Shown here: piece by piece, positions 26,225-35,813 of the stretch
How positions within the stretch are numbered: the first letter of the stretch is position 1
Layout of the letters: each line of letters begins with the position of its first letter
Assembly (NCBI RefSeq): GCF_003967535.1
Contig: NZ_BIFR01000002.1
Coordinates: 2,046,001-2,110,000, forward strand
Origin: Tengunoibacter tsumagoiensis
Lineage (GTDB): Bacteria; Chloroflexota; Ktedonobacteria; Ktedonobacterales; Ktedonobacteraceae
Direction: 5' to 3'
Length of the DNA stretch: 64,000 bases
The notes under the pieces: model-generated
The model's database searches: none
The model's input: the letters and a program-made list of their open reading frames with translations, nothing else
Told to the model about the DNA's origin: nothing
Position numbers and translations under genes: made by a program

Positions 26225-26711
26225 AAGAAACGTCCACCTTTCACTAACATATAGTTGGCGATATCCCTTATTGTCCCAAACTAACTTTTAATAGCTAGCA
26301 CCTATGAGGATTGATAAGAGGATATGTGCCGTAAGCTGCAATGCTTTTCCAGGGGTTTTACAGACTGCTGCACAAGACAAGAGGTAAGCACGACCATAAT
26401 GTAAGATAATAATTGTACATTGCCCCCATTTTTCACAATCTGCTATCACTCTACTAAGTGAGCAGAGACCCTGGTCAGAGAGCAACACTTGCATAATTGC
26501 ACGTACAATTCTCTCTGCTTATCCACACTATATCATAGAACGAACCAAACAGGGAGAAGGGCATGATTGACCCTGCCTTGATGAGAAGAAGAGGTTGTAC
26601 TGCCTCCCCATTGCACAAGATTTTGCTAGATCTGCAAAATCCTGGCATGGGTCAGACCAGAAAAGATCAGGGCATGTTTGATCCTGAGAACGTTGGAGCA
26701 GCCTTGTATAC
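26225..26711. other. intergenic region, no gene seen
   Basis: About 490 bases between glk and the YihY-like gene, both on the minus strand. It should hold the glk promoter. Short ORFs here have no start site signal or recognisable product, and I see no repeat or hairpin worth naming. Confidence 0.4.
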
Positions 26712-27956
26712 TCAATGAGCTCTGACTTTACGTCTGGGCAATCTAAAAAGTTGAAGGCCGAAAGCCAGCACAGATCCAATGCCCACTTCAAGCATGGTGA
26801 TGCTACGCGCCGGATACGTTCGCCTGATAATTTTCACTTTCGTCTGTTTGCCTGTCACCTTTTCAGGCTCATGACTCGCGTGCTCCATACGAGGAGAAGC
26901 AGAGCTCTGCGCTGATGGTTGCTGCTTGTGAAAACTTCCCTGACCCACCGCATCTTGAATATGTTCTCTATCAGCCTGCTCTGTAGGATTCGTGTTGACA
27001 TGTGCATCAGACTCAGTTTCAGGCTGATCCTGGTTTATAATTCCCCCTATAGTGCTGACAAAGCTCGCCAGGTCATTAGGTAACGGCTGAACATGTTCAG
27101 AGACAAATGCGTTGACCTCAGCACCGAGAATCATAATGACGGCAAAATAGAAGAAGAAGACAAGCAAGATCAATGTAAAGCCAACTGCGCCAGCTGCATT
27201 ACCTAGAAAATGTGTGGCATACAATGGGAACAGCGAAAGGTAGATCTCCAGGGCAATAGCCGCTACAAGAGCTCCTAACCAGCTATGCTGTAACCGAATC
27301 TTCTGATTGGGCACAACCAGATAGATGGTCTCAAACAGAATAAAGGCTGCCAGTATCCCTCCAACTACGCTAGCGACGGTAGCGAGGAACGGGACCTGTC
27401 CTAAAAAAGTCTGCTTGAGCAATGAAAATGCCAATGTTGGCAGACTTGAAATAGCGACCATAATTGGAATGAGAACGACAAACAGCAAGACCATAAAAAT
27501 CGCCATGATATTCTGCCGAATGAGTGTTCGTGGACGGACATGGTAAATGATCGAGAAACAACCTTCAAGCAGCACAAACAACCGCGAGCCAAACACCAGA
27601 GCACTCACAACTGCAATTATCCCCAGAATACCTGTCGCTTGACCCAGATAATTCTGTACCGCTTTAATCATGTTTGCAGGATCGACTCCTGGAAGATGTG
27701 GAAAACTTCGCGTCAACGTGTCAGTCAAAAATGCAGTCGCATTCCCTCCCGACAGACTTAAAACAACCCCCAATAACGAAAGCAACGCAACAAAGAGCGG
27801 AAAGATCGAAAGCAAGAGATTATACGCTAAAGCAGCCGAGAGTTGCATTGACCAATCACCTGTAAACTTGCGTACAAAGGCTTTGATTGGTTGCTCGCCT
27901 CGCTCATTACCGTGAGCCGAGGGTGAGAATTGTTGTGGTAAGGTCGCCTGAGTCAT
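26712..27956 (-). CDS. YihY/BrkB family inner-membrane protein
   Basis: About 414 residues. The N-terminal part (about 35-285) has the YihY/UPF0761 pattern: an amphipathic AFVRKFTGDWSMQLSAALAYNLLLSIFP entry, then five to six membrane helices with the conserved IIYHVRPR and ILGAEVNAF motifs (about 265). The final 130 residues are polar, disordered and charged (DQPETESDAHVNTNPTE), ending in a basic tail. YihY proteins have no firmly established function. ATG 27956 is chosen over an ATG 30 bases upstream because of AAAGGAG before it. It is a single gene. Confidence 0.82.
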   Translation of the reverse strand: MTQATLPQQFSPSAHGNERGEQPIKAFVRKFTGDWSMQLSAALAYNLLLSIFPLFVALLSLLGVVLSLSGGNATAFLTDTLTRSFPHLPGVDPANMIKAVQNYLGQATGILGIIAVVSALVFGSRLFVLLEGCFSIIYHVRPRTLIRQNIMAIFMVLLFVVLIPIMVAISSLPTLAFSLLKQTFLGQVPFLATVASVVGGILAAFILFETIYLVVPNQKIRLQHSWLGALVAAIALEIYLSLFPLYATHFLGNAAGAVGFTLILLVFFFYFAVIMILGAEVNAFVSEHVQPLPNDLASFVSTIGGIINQDQPETESDAHVNTNPTEQADREHIQDAVGQGSFHKQQPSAQSSASPRMEHASHEPEKVTGKQTKVKIIRRTYPARSITMLEVGIGSVLAFGLQLFRLPRRKVRAH

Positions 27957-28416
27957 AATGGAAAGAGCTCCTTTGCAATGAAACATCCAGAATGCAGCAG
28001 CTCTTCTTATCGCCGATGAGTTGGAATGGTCCGTTGCCGTTAGTCTGGGACATCGTTCATTGAACAGAATAGACGTGTGGATGATTGACCCTACAGATTT
28101 TTCACCAAAAAGAATTAGCTTGATGTTCTATGGTTACACGACCAATCGAAAAACAAGGTTACAGCAATATACGAGACAGAGACAAAACAATTTCTCAAAG
28201 CACACTATCATCGATAACTCACTGCACAGGCCCGTTGTACGCGATACCACTCCACCAATGTCCAGTTGGAGCTCTACTGCTGAGGTTCGCTCAGGACACA
28301 CTATCCTCTTCGATTAGCTGAAGAAGACAACTGGCGGAGAAGTGCTCAATCATTGTGATAAAATACAATCACAAATGGTGCTATTTTTCACTAGCTATAC
28401 CAGAAGGAACCTCTCA
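27957..28416. other. divergent intergenic region with a palindrome upstream of the PHP gene
   Basis: No gene is supported in this stretch of about 460 bases. At 28353-28374 there is a palindrome TTGTGAT-N8-ATCACAA containing a possible -10 (TACAAT, 28364-28369); it could be a regulator site for the PHP gene at 28417. Confidence 0.4.
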
Positions 28417-29277
28417 ATGCCAATTACGTTAGCCTCAGATGCCCCTATTGATTTACATATGCATACAACCTATAGTGATGGGCGCTGGTCAGCAGAAGCG
28501 CTCTTAGATCATCTGGCAAGTGAGCATTTTAGCTTAGTGGCTGTGACCGATCATGATTATGTTCAGAGTATTCCACTGATCCAGGATCTGGGTCACGCCA
28601 GACAGATTCAGGTCCTGGCGGGTGTTGAGATCAGTGCTCAATGGCAAGGAATGATGGCTGATCTTCTCTGCTATGGGTTTGATCCTCACAACGAACATAT
28701 TCTGGCCGTTACCGAACGCGTCCGGCTGGGCCAGAAGGCAAATGCGGAAGAGGTACATGCGGAGCTTATTCGCCGCGGATATCGTTTTCCCAATCAACAG
28801 GAGCTGCTAAAAGCCCGCAATGGAGAGTTGCGTGTGGCTGGTGATTGTGCATACCTGCTGATTAAACATGGATATGTCTCCGATCGGGCCGCTGGCTTAC
28901 AGCTCATTATTGATGCAGGCTATCGCAGATTCAAAGTGGAGATGGCAGAAGCCGTTGAAGCAGTCCATCGCAGTGGCGGGGTCGTCTTAATTGCGCATCC
29001 TGGTCGAGGTCTCACTCAGCCAGCAGACTTTACCTACTATAGTACAGACCGCCTTGATCAGGTCCGCGCTGAAGTCCCCATTGATGGCATCGAAACGTAC
29101 TATCCCACACATGCCCCCGAACTTGTCGCAACGTATGTAGCCTATGCTCAACAACACGATCTGCTTGTCAGTGCTGGATCTGACTCCCATGGCCCTCCGG
29201 GGCGGCTCCCGATGAAATATTCCGCCAGCCAATGTCAGGCTCTATTTGAACGAGTGGGTATCCGCATAGATCATTAA
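28417..29277 (+). CDS. PHP-domain phosphoesterase (TrpH/nucleoside-bisphosphate phosphatase-like)
   Basis: About 286 residues. The PHP metal-binding motifs are all visible: IDLHMHTTYSDG (motif I, H-x-H), AVTDHDY (motif II), GVEISA (motif III), LIAHPGRG (about 193) and the final SAGSDSHGP (motif IV). A helical insert separates the halves, as in TrpH/YciV, which remove 3'- or 5'-phosphates from nucleotides or short RNA; the substrate here is inferred only. ATG 28417 has AGAAGGA upstream; a further 25-codon extension is unlikely. Confidence 0.85.
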   Translation: MPITLASDAPIDLHMHTTYSDGRWSAEALLDHLASEHFSLVAVTDHDYVQSIPLIQDLGHARQIQVLAGVEISAQWQGMMADLLCYGFDPHNEHILAVTERVRLGQKANAEEVHAELIRRGYRFPNQQELLKARNGELRVAGDCAYLLIKHGYVSDRAAGLQLIIDAGYRRFKVEMAEAVEAVHRSGGVVLIAHPGRGLTQPADFTYYSTDRLDQVRAEVPIDGIETYYPTHAPELVATYVAYAQQHDLLVSAGSDSHGPPGRLPMKYSASQCQALFERVGIRIDH

Positions 29278-29310
29278 TAGTTAATCAACAGAGCAATAAG
29301 GAGTACTAGC

Positions 29311-29772
29311 ATGTCAATTCAAGATTCAAATACACACAAAAAATCTTCTGGCAGCCTGCTAAAAAATCTGGCTCGCTTTGGAATGAAGGCGCATGTCTCT
29401 CTCTATCGGCGCACAAATGGGAAAATTGGTGGTGGACCCCATCTACTGATACTAACCACCACAGGTCGTAAAAGTGGAGTTGAACGCGATACCCCTCTTT
29501 TTTACTTCAATGACGGAGAGACATTCATTATCATTGCATCTGCTGGAGGCTCTGCCAAACATCCCACCTGGTGGCTCAATCTCAAAAGCAATCCACAGGC
29601 AAAAATTCAGGTGGGAGCAAACATACTTTCCGTCACTGCTCGTGAGGCAGAAGGCGATCATCGCGCTCGGCTCTGGTCGATCATCGAACAAAACTACAAA
29701 CAATTTGTTGGCTATCAGAAACGCACAAATCGAACGATCCCGGTTATCGTTCTATCCCCCACCCTTGCATAA
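29311..29772 (+). CDS. deazaflavin (F420)-dependent nitroreductase-family protein
   Basis: A 153-residue Ddn-like split-barrel protein. Diagnostic segments are GPHLLILTTTGRKSGVERDTPL (about 42-63), where GRKSG contacts the F420 phosphate, then the FIIIASAGGSAKHPTWWLNL run (about 72-91) and PQAKIQVG. Related proteins reduce quinones or nitro compounds with F420H2. It is 33 bases after the PHP gene with its own Shine-Dalgarno AAGGAG, so the two may share a transcript. Confidence 0.88.
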   Translation: MSIQDSNTHKKSSGSLLKNLARFGMKAHVSLYRRTNGKIGGGPHLLILTTTGRKSGVERDTPLFYFNDGETFIIIASAGGSAKHPTWWLNLKSNPQAKIQVGANILSVTAREAEGDHRARLWSIIEQNYKQFVGYQKRTNRTIPVIVLSPTLA

Positions 29773-29914
29773 CAGAGATGCATGTCTCAGCCAGCTTGGA
29801 ACAGGCCATTGATGACAGGTCTCGATGGTCTCCACATTAAAACCTTATGAAAGAGGATGCAGCTCACCAGAACCACGAATGAGGAGTTTAGTGGGAAGAA
29901 CAAAAGGAACCTCT

Positions 29915-30466
29915 ATGATACAGTACAGGACGCTTAAAAATAATCTTCCACTCACAATCCGCTCTGCCGAACGCTCCGACGCGGAACAGATCCTGGCCTT
30001 TTTTAATGAAATCGGTGGCGAAAGTGAGAATATCCCGTTTGGCCCGGGTGAGTTTGGGATCAACATTGATGAAAAAATAACATTTATTGACCAGTCTATC
30101 GCCTCGCCAACGCAGCTTGTCCTTATCGCTGAGGTCTCAGATGAGATAGCTGGTATGCTTACATTCAACACGAGCAAACGCCCCCGCCTCCAGCATGCTG
30201 GCGAATTTGGGATCTCTGTACGACGCAAATACTGGCACATCGGTATTGGCAGCCACCTGCTTGCCTACCTGATCGATTGGGCAAAGCAGACCAGGACAAT
30301 TCGTAAGATCAATCTGCGCGTCCGTGTCGACAATGATGCTGCCATCTCACTCTATGAGAAGTATGGCTTTACTAAAGAGGGGATGATCACTCGTGATATG
30401 TCTATCCACGGTGAATTTATTGATGCCTACCTTATGGGTCTCCCTATCGATCACTCAGCACCATAA
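29915..30466 (+). CDS. GNAT N-acetyltransferase
   Basis: About 183 residues, an acetyl-CoA-dependent transferase. It starts with LTIRSAERSDAEQIL, typical strand 1-helix 1 of GNAT. The acetyl-CoA loop R/Q-x-x-G-x-G/A is partly seen in SVRRKYWHIGIGSHLLAYLI (about 103-122). The C-terminal KINLRVRVDNDAAISLYEKYGF (about 134-155) is the standard end motif. The acceptor is unknown. ATG 29915 has AAAAGGAACC upstream and starts at the domain; an in-frame TTG 90 bases earlier is not needed. Confidence 0.85.
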   Translation: MIQYRTLKNNLPLTIRSAERSDAEQILAFFNEIGGESENIPFGPGEFGINIDEKITFIDQSIASPTQLVLIAEVSDEIAGMLTFNTSKRPRLQHAGEFGISVRRKYWHIGIGSHLLAYLIDWAKQTRTIRKINLRVRVDNDAAISLYEKYGFTKEGMITRDMSIHGEFIDAYLMGLPIDHSAP

Positions 30467-30720
30467 ACAATCATAACAGTCACAGGCACTAACTGTTTCA
30501 TCGATAGCAATCGTTGCATTGCTCAAACAGACGACAAACGTTCAACCGCATGGAACGACAGAAAACTTACACCACTCAGAGACGCAAAACGGGCATTTAG
30601 AAGAGAGCAGCATGCTTGATAGTACCTTCTAAAGGCCCGCAATGGCTCATTACCAGAAGAGCCACGTTCATGACACAGTCATCACTGACAGAAACCAATA
30701 CGCCTCGAATAGCAACCAGA

Positions 30721-31260
30721 CTACACAGCCTTTCCAACAATGATGCTCAGCGGCGAATTGGTTGGAATTATACGTTGAACAGCAAAGTCAGCCTCTTCTA
30801 ATAAAAGGAAATAGTTTTGTTTAACGCTCTCCGTCAATACACCTTGTTGCTGAAAGGGGAGCTGATCGCTATCAGAAGAAGTCATAAACTGCTCAATGAC
30901 AAGAAGCGTTGCCCCTGTCTGGGAGGCAGCACGCAGGGTGTGAAGAATCTTTCTTGCATCCTTATCACTCCAATAACGAAGAAGCATCTGGACAATAGCC
31001 ACTCCGCTACGTTCTAGATAAGGAACATACTGTAGATAATCACTGCTAATTGATTGGCAATGACCAATGGCCTCCTCAAATCCCTCTATTGTGCTTTCAC
31101 CAAAATCTGACGCTCTCGTCACAAGAATACCATGAACGGAGGGGTAGCTCTGGACAATCGTCTGTAACAGACTGCCATGTTCCCCACCAATCTCCATAAC
31201 GGTACTATGAAGCGAGAAATTATAGGCATCGACAATATATTGATGCAGGTCCTTTTCCAT
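30721..31260 (-). CDS. short O-methyltransferase-like protein
   Basis: A 179-residue S-adenosylmethionine-binding domain. VMEIGGEHGSLLQTIV (about 22-37) is the motif I loop, HGILVTR the motif II strand, YLERSGVAIVQMLLRYWSDKDARKIL the region V/VI of plant-type O-methyltransferases, and GATLLVIEQF the last strand. The N-terminal dimerisation domain of the family is absent, so it is a stand-alone catalytic domain. The gene is not broken: it has GAGAGGA before its ATG and fills its frame. The substrate is unknown. Confidence 0.7.
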   Translation of the reverse strand: MEKDLHQYIVDAYNFSLHSTVMEIGGEHGSLLQTIVQSYPSVHGILVTRASDFGESTIEGFEEAIGHCQSISSDYLQYVPYLERSGVAIVQMLLRYWSDKDARKILHTLRAASQTGATLLVIEQFMTSSDSDQLPFQQQGVLTESVKQNYFLLLEEADFAVQRIIPTNSPLSIIVGKAV

Positions 31261-31468
31261 ACTATTCCTCTCTCAGCAAGATACGCAGTTGTCTTACCGA
31301 CTGCGCAGGAGTAGACCCCATTTGATGAGCTTTCTCATAAAAAACGCATCAATCGATGATAAATCTCAGGTGACTCTTGCCATCTACCTCTAGTTGGACC
31401 CTTGTACATCTCAGGAATTTTTTTTAAGCTCGTTGGAGGCTTTCAGCCCTTACACCGTCGAAATGCCC

Positions 31469-31699
31469 CTAAGGAGCCTTTTTTAGCTCATCAGAGACCA
31501 TGGCGATGGCAATATCACCAACAATTGATTGGAGCTGGTTATGCAGCACTCCCATGTTCTCCATTTTTTGCGTAATAAAATCATGTTGAGCAGATCCATA
31601 TGCTAACCCGATCAGACCTCTCTGACCAGCTTCATACTCTTCTCTGATCTGAGCCAGAAGTCTCGCAACCTCACTTCGCTGTTCTTGTGCTCCAAGCAT
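31469..31699 (-). CDS. small hypothetical protein, 76 aa
   Basis: I do not recognise it. It is small, helical and slightly acidic (LGAQEQRSEVARLLAQIREEYEAGQRGL), probably a coiled or helical-hairpin protein. The ATG at 31699 has GGGGGTG about six bases before it; a GTG three codons upstream is less likely. It stands alone, with no partner in view. Confidence 0.55.
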   Translation of the reverse strand: MLGAQEQRSEVARLLAQIREEYEAGQRGLIGLAYGSAQHDFITQKMENMGVLHNQLQSIVGDIAIAMVSDELKKAP

Positions 31700-31708
31700 A
31701 GTACACAC

Positions 31709-32147
31709 CCCCTATTTATAATGACTGATAAATGGCACTATAAAGAAGTTAACTCTCTATCTTATTAACACAAATAAAGGAGATGGCGATAGTGAGTTGG
31801 TAGCATCTTCAACCATCACCATTTCCGTATCGCTTGCTCTGGTGGACAGAAGAGCAGTATCGTGACGACCATCTTGAGTTTAGCATGAAATTCCCCTTTT
31901 CACTTGTCATACAATAAGCATTTATTCATCTCTTTTTCTTACAAAGGTTAAACAATTAAAAATTTAACAGAACAGGAGAACTGCAATAGAACTAATTTGC
32001 ATTTACTTGTCATTCTTAACCATACAAAACAGCTTTTTATCTCCTGAAAACACTTGCAATAGGCAAGTAATTTTTTCTATTTGAAATGTATGTCATAAAG
32101 ATCAAATATCTATGAATACCTGATTTTACCTGGTCGCTTGATATTTT
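31709..32147. other. intergenic region, no gene seen
   Basis: About 440 bases of AT-rich sequence between the small hypothetical gene and the XRE-TPR promoter. I see no supported gene, repeat or RNA structure; the promoter of the minus-strand gene should be near 31710-31760. Confidence 0.4.
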
Positions 32148-32176
32148 TCGACAGAACAGACATTTCAAGTTATAAT
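32148..32176 (+). promoter_or_regulatory. promoter of the XRE-TPR gene
   Basis: TCGACA (32148-32153), a 17-base spacer and the consensus -10 TATAAT (32171-32176), about 60 bases before the ATG at 32238. Confidence 0.65.
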
Positions 32177-32237
32177 AAGCCAGGATTTTCCAATGGCCTG
32201 TTGTTAAAAAAAAGCATATTTTGGGGAGGTTTGGCGC

Positions 32238-33644
32238 ATGGAGAGGACACATTTAATTTTAGCGCGCCAGGAGCGGCATTGGACACAGGAAGAAGCTGCC
32301 CAAAAATTAGAGACGAATGCACCAACATTATCTAGATGGGAGCGGGGTATCACAACTCCTCGTCCCTATAATATTCGACGCATCTGCGAAGTGTATCATA
32401 AAACAGCTGCTGAACTTGACTTACAGCATAGCTTTGCTTCTCTTTCTCAGGAGAAGATAAAAGATCAGGTCCTCTTTCCGCTTCCCCCAACCTTACAGCG
32501 CTTTCAACTCGACATCACGACACGGCTCATGGCCCTGGTCATCGCACACCATACCCTTACCGATCTTGGTCTACTACAAGATCGTATCACAAACACGGTA
32601 AAAGAGATGGACACGACAATGGATACAGACACAACTTATCAGATCGATCGGCGCGAAGCCTTGACACGCCTGGCGGCTCTCCCCCTCCTTGCATTTGGAT
32701 TCGATTCTCATGGAATTGAAAAAAGTTATAAAGCTGCTGAGCTATTACCACAGATTGCAGCAGCGGTGACCGCCTGTAGCTACTTAAGTCAGGGAGGTCA
32801 TGAAGATATTACGCTGGCGATACAGACCCTTTCTTCTTATCTTGCTCCTTTGAAAACTATTATTAGAGAGTCAGCAGAACATCGCAAAGATGCTGCTCAT
32901 CTCATTACGCAGAATCTTCTCCTCCTCTCAACATTGAATATTCATCAGTCAGGTTCCCAATCAGCAATTCCGATCGCAGAACAAGCAGTGCAGTATAGCA
33001 AAGAAAGCGATGATCCACCTCTACAGCTTGTCGCTCTCAAACGTCTAGCCTGGATCTATTCCTGTAATCGCCAGTATACACAAGCTTCCACTCAGGCCGT
33101 TCTGTCTGAGCACATTTTGAAAACAACACATAAACCTGTGCCTACTCCCATTCAATGGTCAACCTATGGTGGTATTGCTAAATTTCAAGCTCAAACCGGG
33201 CAGAAAGAACAGGCGCTTACCGCTATTGAAGCGGCTCATACCTGTCGGACAAAAACAGGGCCTGTTTATAATGATCACAACCAGTCAACAGCTTATCTGG
33301 ATGAGGGTCTCACTTATTATCATCTGGGCTGGTATGAGAAAGCATTCAACACCTATACCCAGGCAATCTCGCTCAACACGCTGACTCCTACTGCAAAAGT
33401 GTCGTCAGAACGCATTCGCGTCGAATTACTTAATAATATGACCCTGACGTCTCTTAAGCTTCCCCAGAAACGAAAAGATAAAGAGCTCTCTATCAGATTG
33501 TGGAAAGCAGGCATTCAAGGCTCTAAATTGCTCCAGAGTGAACAGCGTTTTCAGGAAGCGATCCGCGCTTACGATATTATGGAGGCGCTCTGGGGCGATG
33601 ATGCCGATATCATCGAACTTCAGGAGATGACTGCCCATTGGTAA
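32238..33644 (+). CDS. XRE-family HTH regulator with a TPR-like C-terminus
   Basis: A 468-residue protein. Residues 1-65 are a Cro/C1-type HTH (LILARQERHWTQEEAAQKL, then LSRWERGITTP). Residues about 70-150 are a linker containing DRREALTRLAALPLLAF, a motif found in many Ktedonobacteria regulators. Residues about 155-468 are helical TPR-like repeats (LAWIYSCNRQYTQAS, GLTYYHLGWYEKAFNTYTQAI). It probably senses a peptide or protein partner through the TPR part, as in Rgg/RRNPP regulators, but this is inference. The ATG has GGGGAGG eight bases upstream. The downstream gene is a shorter paralogue. Confidence 0.85.
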   Translation: MERTHLILARQERHWTQEEAAQKLETNAPTLSRWERGITTPRPYNIRRICEVYHKTAAELDLQHSFASLSQEKIKDQVLFPLPPTLQRFQLDITTRLMALVIAHHTLTDLGLLQDRITNTVKEMDTTMDTDTTYQIDRREALTRLAALPLLAFGFDSHGIEKSYKAAELLPQIAAAVTACSYLSQGGHEDITLAIQTLSSYLAPLKTIIRESAEHRKDAAHLITQNLLLLSTLNIHQSGSQSAIPIAEQAVQYSKESDDPPLQLVALKRLAWIYSCNRQYTQASTQAVLSEHILKTTHKPVPTPIQWSTYGGIAKFQAQTGQKEQALTAIEAAHTCRTKTGPVYNDHNQSTAYLDEGLTYYHLGWYEKAFNTYTQAISLNTLTPTAKVSSERIRVELLNNMTLTSLKLPQKRKDKELSIRLWKAGIQGSKLLQSEQRFQEAIRAYDIMEALWGDDADIIELQEMTAHW

Positions 33645-33758
33645 TCATCCGTATGTTATACAGATAGACCGCAGAAGTATTGCAGAGACGAGATGTAGAG
33701 AGCAGAAGGATGCCTTTCTGCCGCAATAAAAAAACACTATGGTGGGAGATCAAATGAT

Positions 33759-34781
33759 ATGGATACCACAAAAAAGTTGAATCGACGCGAAACCCTGACT
33801 CAATTGGCCTCCCTCCAAACGTCCCCCCAACCCTCCAGGCAGACGTCATATACGTCTTCTGAAGCTCTTTTACCTCTCATTACCAGGGGAATCGCTCTCT
33901 GCCATGAACTGGGACAGGGCGGCTATGATGAGATTACACTGGCAGCTCAAACGCTTATCTCGTATCTCCACCCGCTACGCTCGATTGTAAAAGACTCCTC
34001 ATCACAGCGAAAAGTTGCCGCTCATCTGCTGGCTGAAGCCCTTTTATTGCTCGCAACGCTTGGCATACACAGGGAAGGCATACTATCTTCTGTGCACTAT
34101 GCTGAACAAGCATTTGAATATAGCATTGAAAGTGAAGATATTGAGCTACAACTCATTATTTTAAAACGTCTCATGTGGATCTACTCATGCAATCGACAAT
34201 ATAAACAGGCCACCTCTACAGCCAGTGCAGCGCTCTCTATCCTCAACAATACAAGGATGCCTATTTCAGCCAGGACCAGGCGATCAATCTGGAGCGGCTT
34301 TGCTAAATTTCAGGCTAGAGTAGGCCAACAAGTCAAAGCACTCCAGGCTCTTGAGCTTGCTTATACCTATTTTATAACTAACGATGAAGCTTCTCCTATT
34401 TATAGCGATTATCACTGGCTTTCTGGAGCTCTGTTAGATGAAGGGCTGACTTATTACTACCTGGGACAACATGAGAAGGCGTTGAATGCTTTTGCTAAGA
34501 TTATCCCCCTGGGGACAGTCAAACCACAACTCCCTATCTCGTCTGAACGCGTGCGCATTGAGATTCTTAATTATCAGACGCTTGCCTCACTCAAACTCCC
34601 CAATTCCAGGAAGGATAAGGCTTTATCAATCTGCCTCTGGAAATCTGGTATCGAACATTCTAAATCCCTCCAGAGCGAGCTCCGTCTGACAGAGGCTATT
34701 CGGGCCTACGATATTATGGAAGCTCTCTGGAGTAATGAGCAGGATGTGATCGAACTACGTGATATTGCTACACATTGGTAA
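33759..34781 (+). CDS. TPR-like paralogue of the XRE regulator, lacking the HTH
   Basis: A 340-residue protein matching residues about 125-468 of the previous gene along its length: KLNRRETLTQLAS, LMWIYSCNRQYKQATS, DEGLTYYYLGQHEKALNAF and IRAYDIMEALW all have direct counterparts. It has no HTH and starts in frame with its own ATG, so it cannot bind DNA the same way. It may act as a decoy, partner or anti-regulator of the full-length protein; this is inference. The 114-base gap contains no promoter I can name, so the genes may be co-transcribed. Confidence 0.75.
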   Translation: MDTTKKLNRRETLTQLASLQTSPQPSRQTSYTSSEALLPLITRGIALCHELGQGGYDEITLAAQTLISYLHPLRSIVKDSSSQRKVAAHLLAEALLLLATLGIHREGILSSVHYAEQAFEYSIESEDIELQLIILKRLMWIYSCNRQYKQATSTASAALSILNNTRMPISARTRRSIWSGFAKFQARVGQQVKALQALELAYTYFITNDEASPIYSDYHWLSGALLDEGLTYYYLGQHEKALNAFAKIIPLGTVKPQLPISSERVRIEILNYQTLASLKLPNSRKDKALSICLWKSGIEHSKSLQSELRLTEAIRAYDIMEALWSNEQDVIELRDIATHW

Positions 34782-34933
34782 ATTCCAAAACACTTACAGA
34801 CCCCAGGCTCTTTATGAAGGCAATAGATTGAGGCAGGCTCTATTTTATAATGCTTGCTTGATACTGCGCGGAGAAGATACAATATTGTAGAGCTGAATGA
34901 AATCATTTGTGAAAAGGATTGGTAAAAAAGAGA

Positions 34934-35689
34934 ATGAAAGTTACCGTGTGTGAACTTCCAGACGAACGCGAGGCTTTTCCATCGGCCTGGAAGGATCTGA
35001 TTACGCATATAAAGGAGCAAAAAAGCGAGCTGGTCTTACTCCCAGAATTACCTTTTTCGGCCTGGTTTCCCAGAACTCCGCAGTTTGATGCTGAGATCTG
35101 GCGTAAAGTACAGCAGGAACATGAGAGGATGATGACTCAGTTGTCTGATCTAGCACCTGCCATCGTGCTGGGTACAACTCTTATAACAGAAAATGGGCAC
35201 CATTTTAATCGTGGCTTTATCTGGAGTTCACAGACAGGCTTTCAAGGGGTGCACGATAAATATTATTTTCCAAATGAAGAAGATTTCTATGAACAAATCT
35301 GGTTCGATCGCAATGAAGAGGATTTCTCATTAGCTCATGTTCAGGATGTGGCAGCTGGTTTCTTGATCTGTACTGAAGTCATGTTCACCGAACGCGCCCG
35401 CTCTTATGGAAAGCAAGGCGCAAACATTGTTGCTGTTCCTCGTGCCTCGTGCCTCAATTTTGAACGTTGGCTGGTCGCTATTCGCATGGCAGCTATCTCA
35501 TCAGGAGCCTTTGCCCTCTCCTCTAATCGCGTCAGCTCTGATCTGTTCATTGGACGAGGCGTTGTGGTGAGCCCTGACGGCGATGTCCTTGCATCAACAT
35601 CTCGGCAAAATCCATTTGTAACCGCTGAGATCGACCTGACTGAGAGTACGCGGGCAAAAAAAACGTATCCCCGCGATGTATTAGAATAA
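34934..35689 (+). CDS. nitrilase-superfamily (carbon-nitrogen) hydrolase
   Basis: About 251 residues of the CN-hydrolase fold. The catalytic Glu-Lys-Cys triad is visible: E in LVLLPELPFSAW (about 39), K in VHDKYYFPNEEDFYE (about 105) and C in AGFLICTEVMFTE (about 147). The second Glu is in NEEDFYE. The reaction would be hydrolysis of an amide or nitrile, with the substrate unknown. ATG 34934 starts at MKVTVCELPD, the usual family beginning; a TTG five codons earlier has AAAAGGA directly against it and is less likely. A TTGCTT-N18-TACAAT promoter is possible at 34854-34883. Confidence 0.82.
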   Translation: MKVTVCELPDEREAFPSAWKDLITHIKEQKSELVLLPELPFSAWFPRTPQFDAEIWRKVQQEHERMMTQLSDLAPAIVLGTTLITENGHHFNRGFIWSSQTGFQGVHDKYYFPNEEDFYEQIWFDRNEEDFSLAHVQDVAAGFLICTEVMFTERARSYGKQGANIVAVPRASCLNFERWLVAIRMAAISSGAFALSSNRVSSDLFIGRGVVVSPDGDVLASTSRQNPFVTAEIDLTESTRAKKTYPRDVLE

Positions 35690-35813
35690 AGCTCCTACGT
35701 TCCTTCTATCAAACAGCGATACCCATTACAGGCCAGGATACACATAACGCTCAACCAGAGAAAAAGGATTGGGATATGTTTCACCATTTGTCGATTGCAC
35801 GATGCGAAATATA

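Noticed and set aside
26528..26791. 87-codon minus-strand ORF overlapping the YihY gene end
   Set aside because: It overlaps a clear gene in another frame and has no ribosome site or recognisable domain.
28353..28374. TGTGAT...ATCACA palindrome as a CRP/cAMP site
   Set aside because: The TGTGA and TCACA halves are separated by ten bases, not the six of a CRP site; kept only as an unassigned palindrome.
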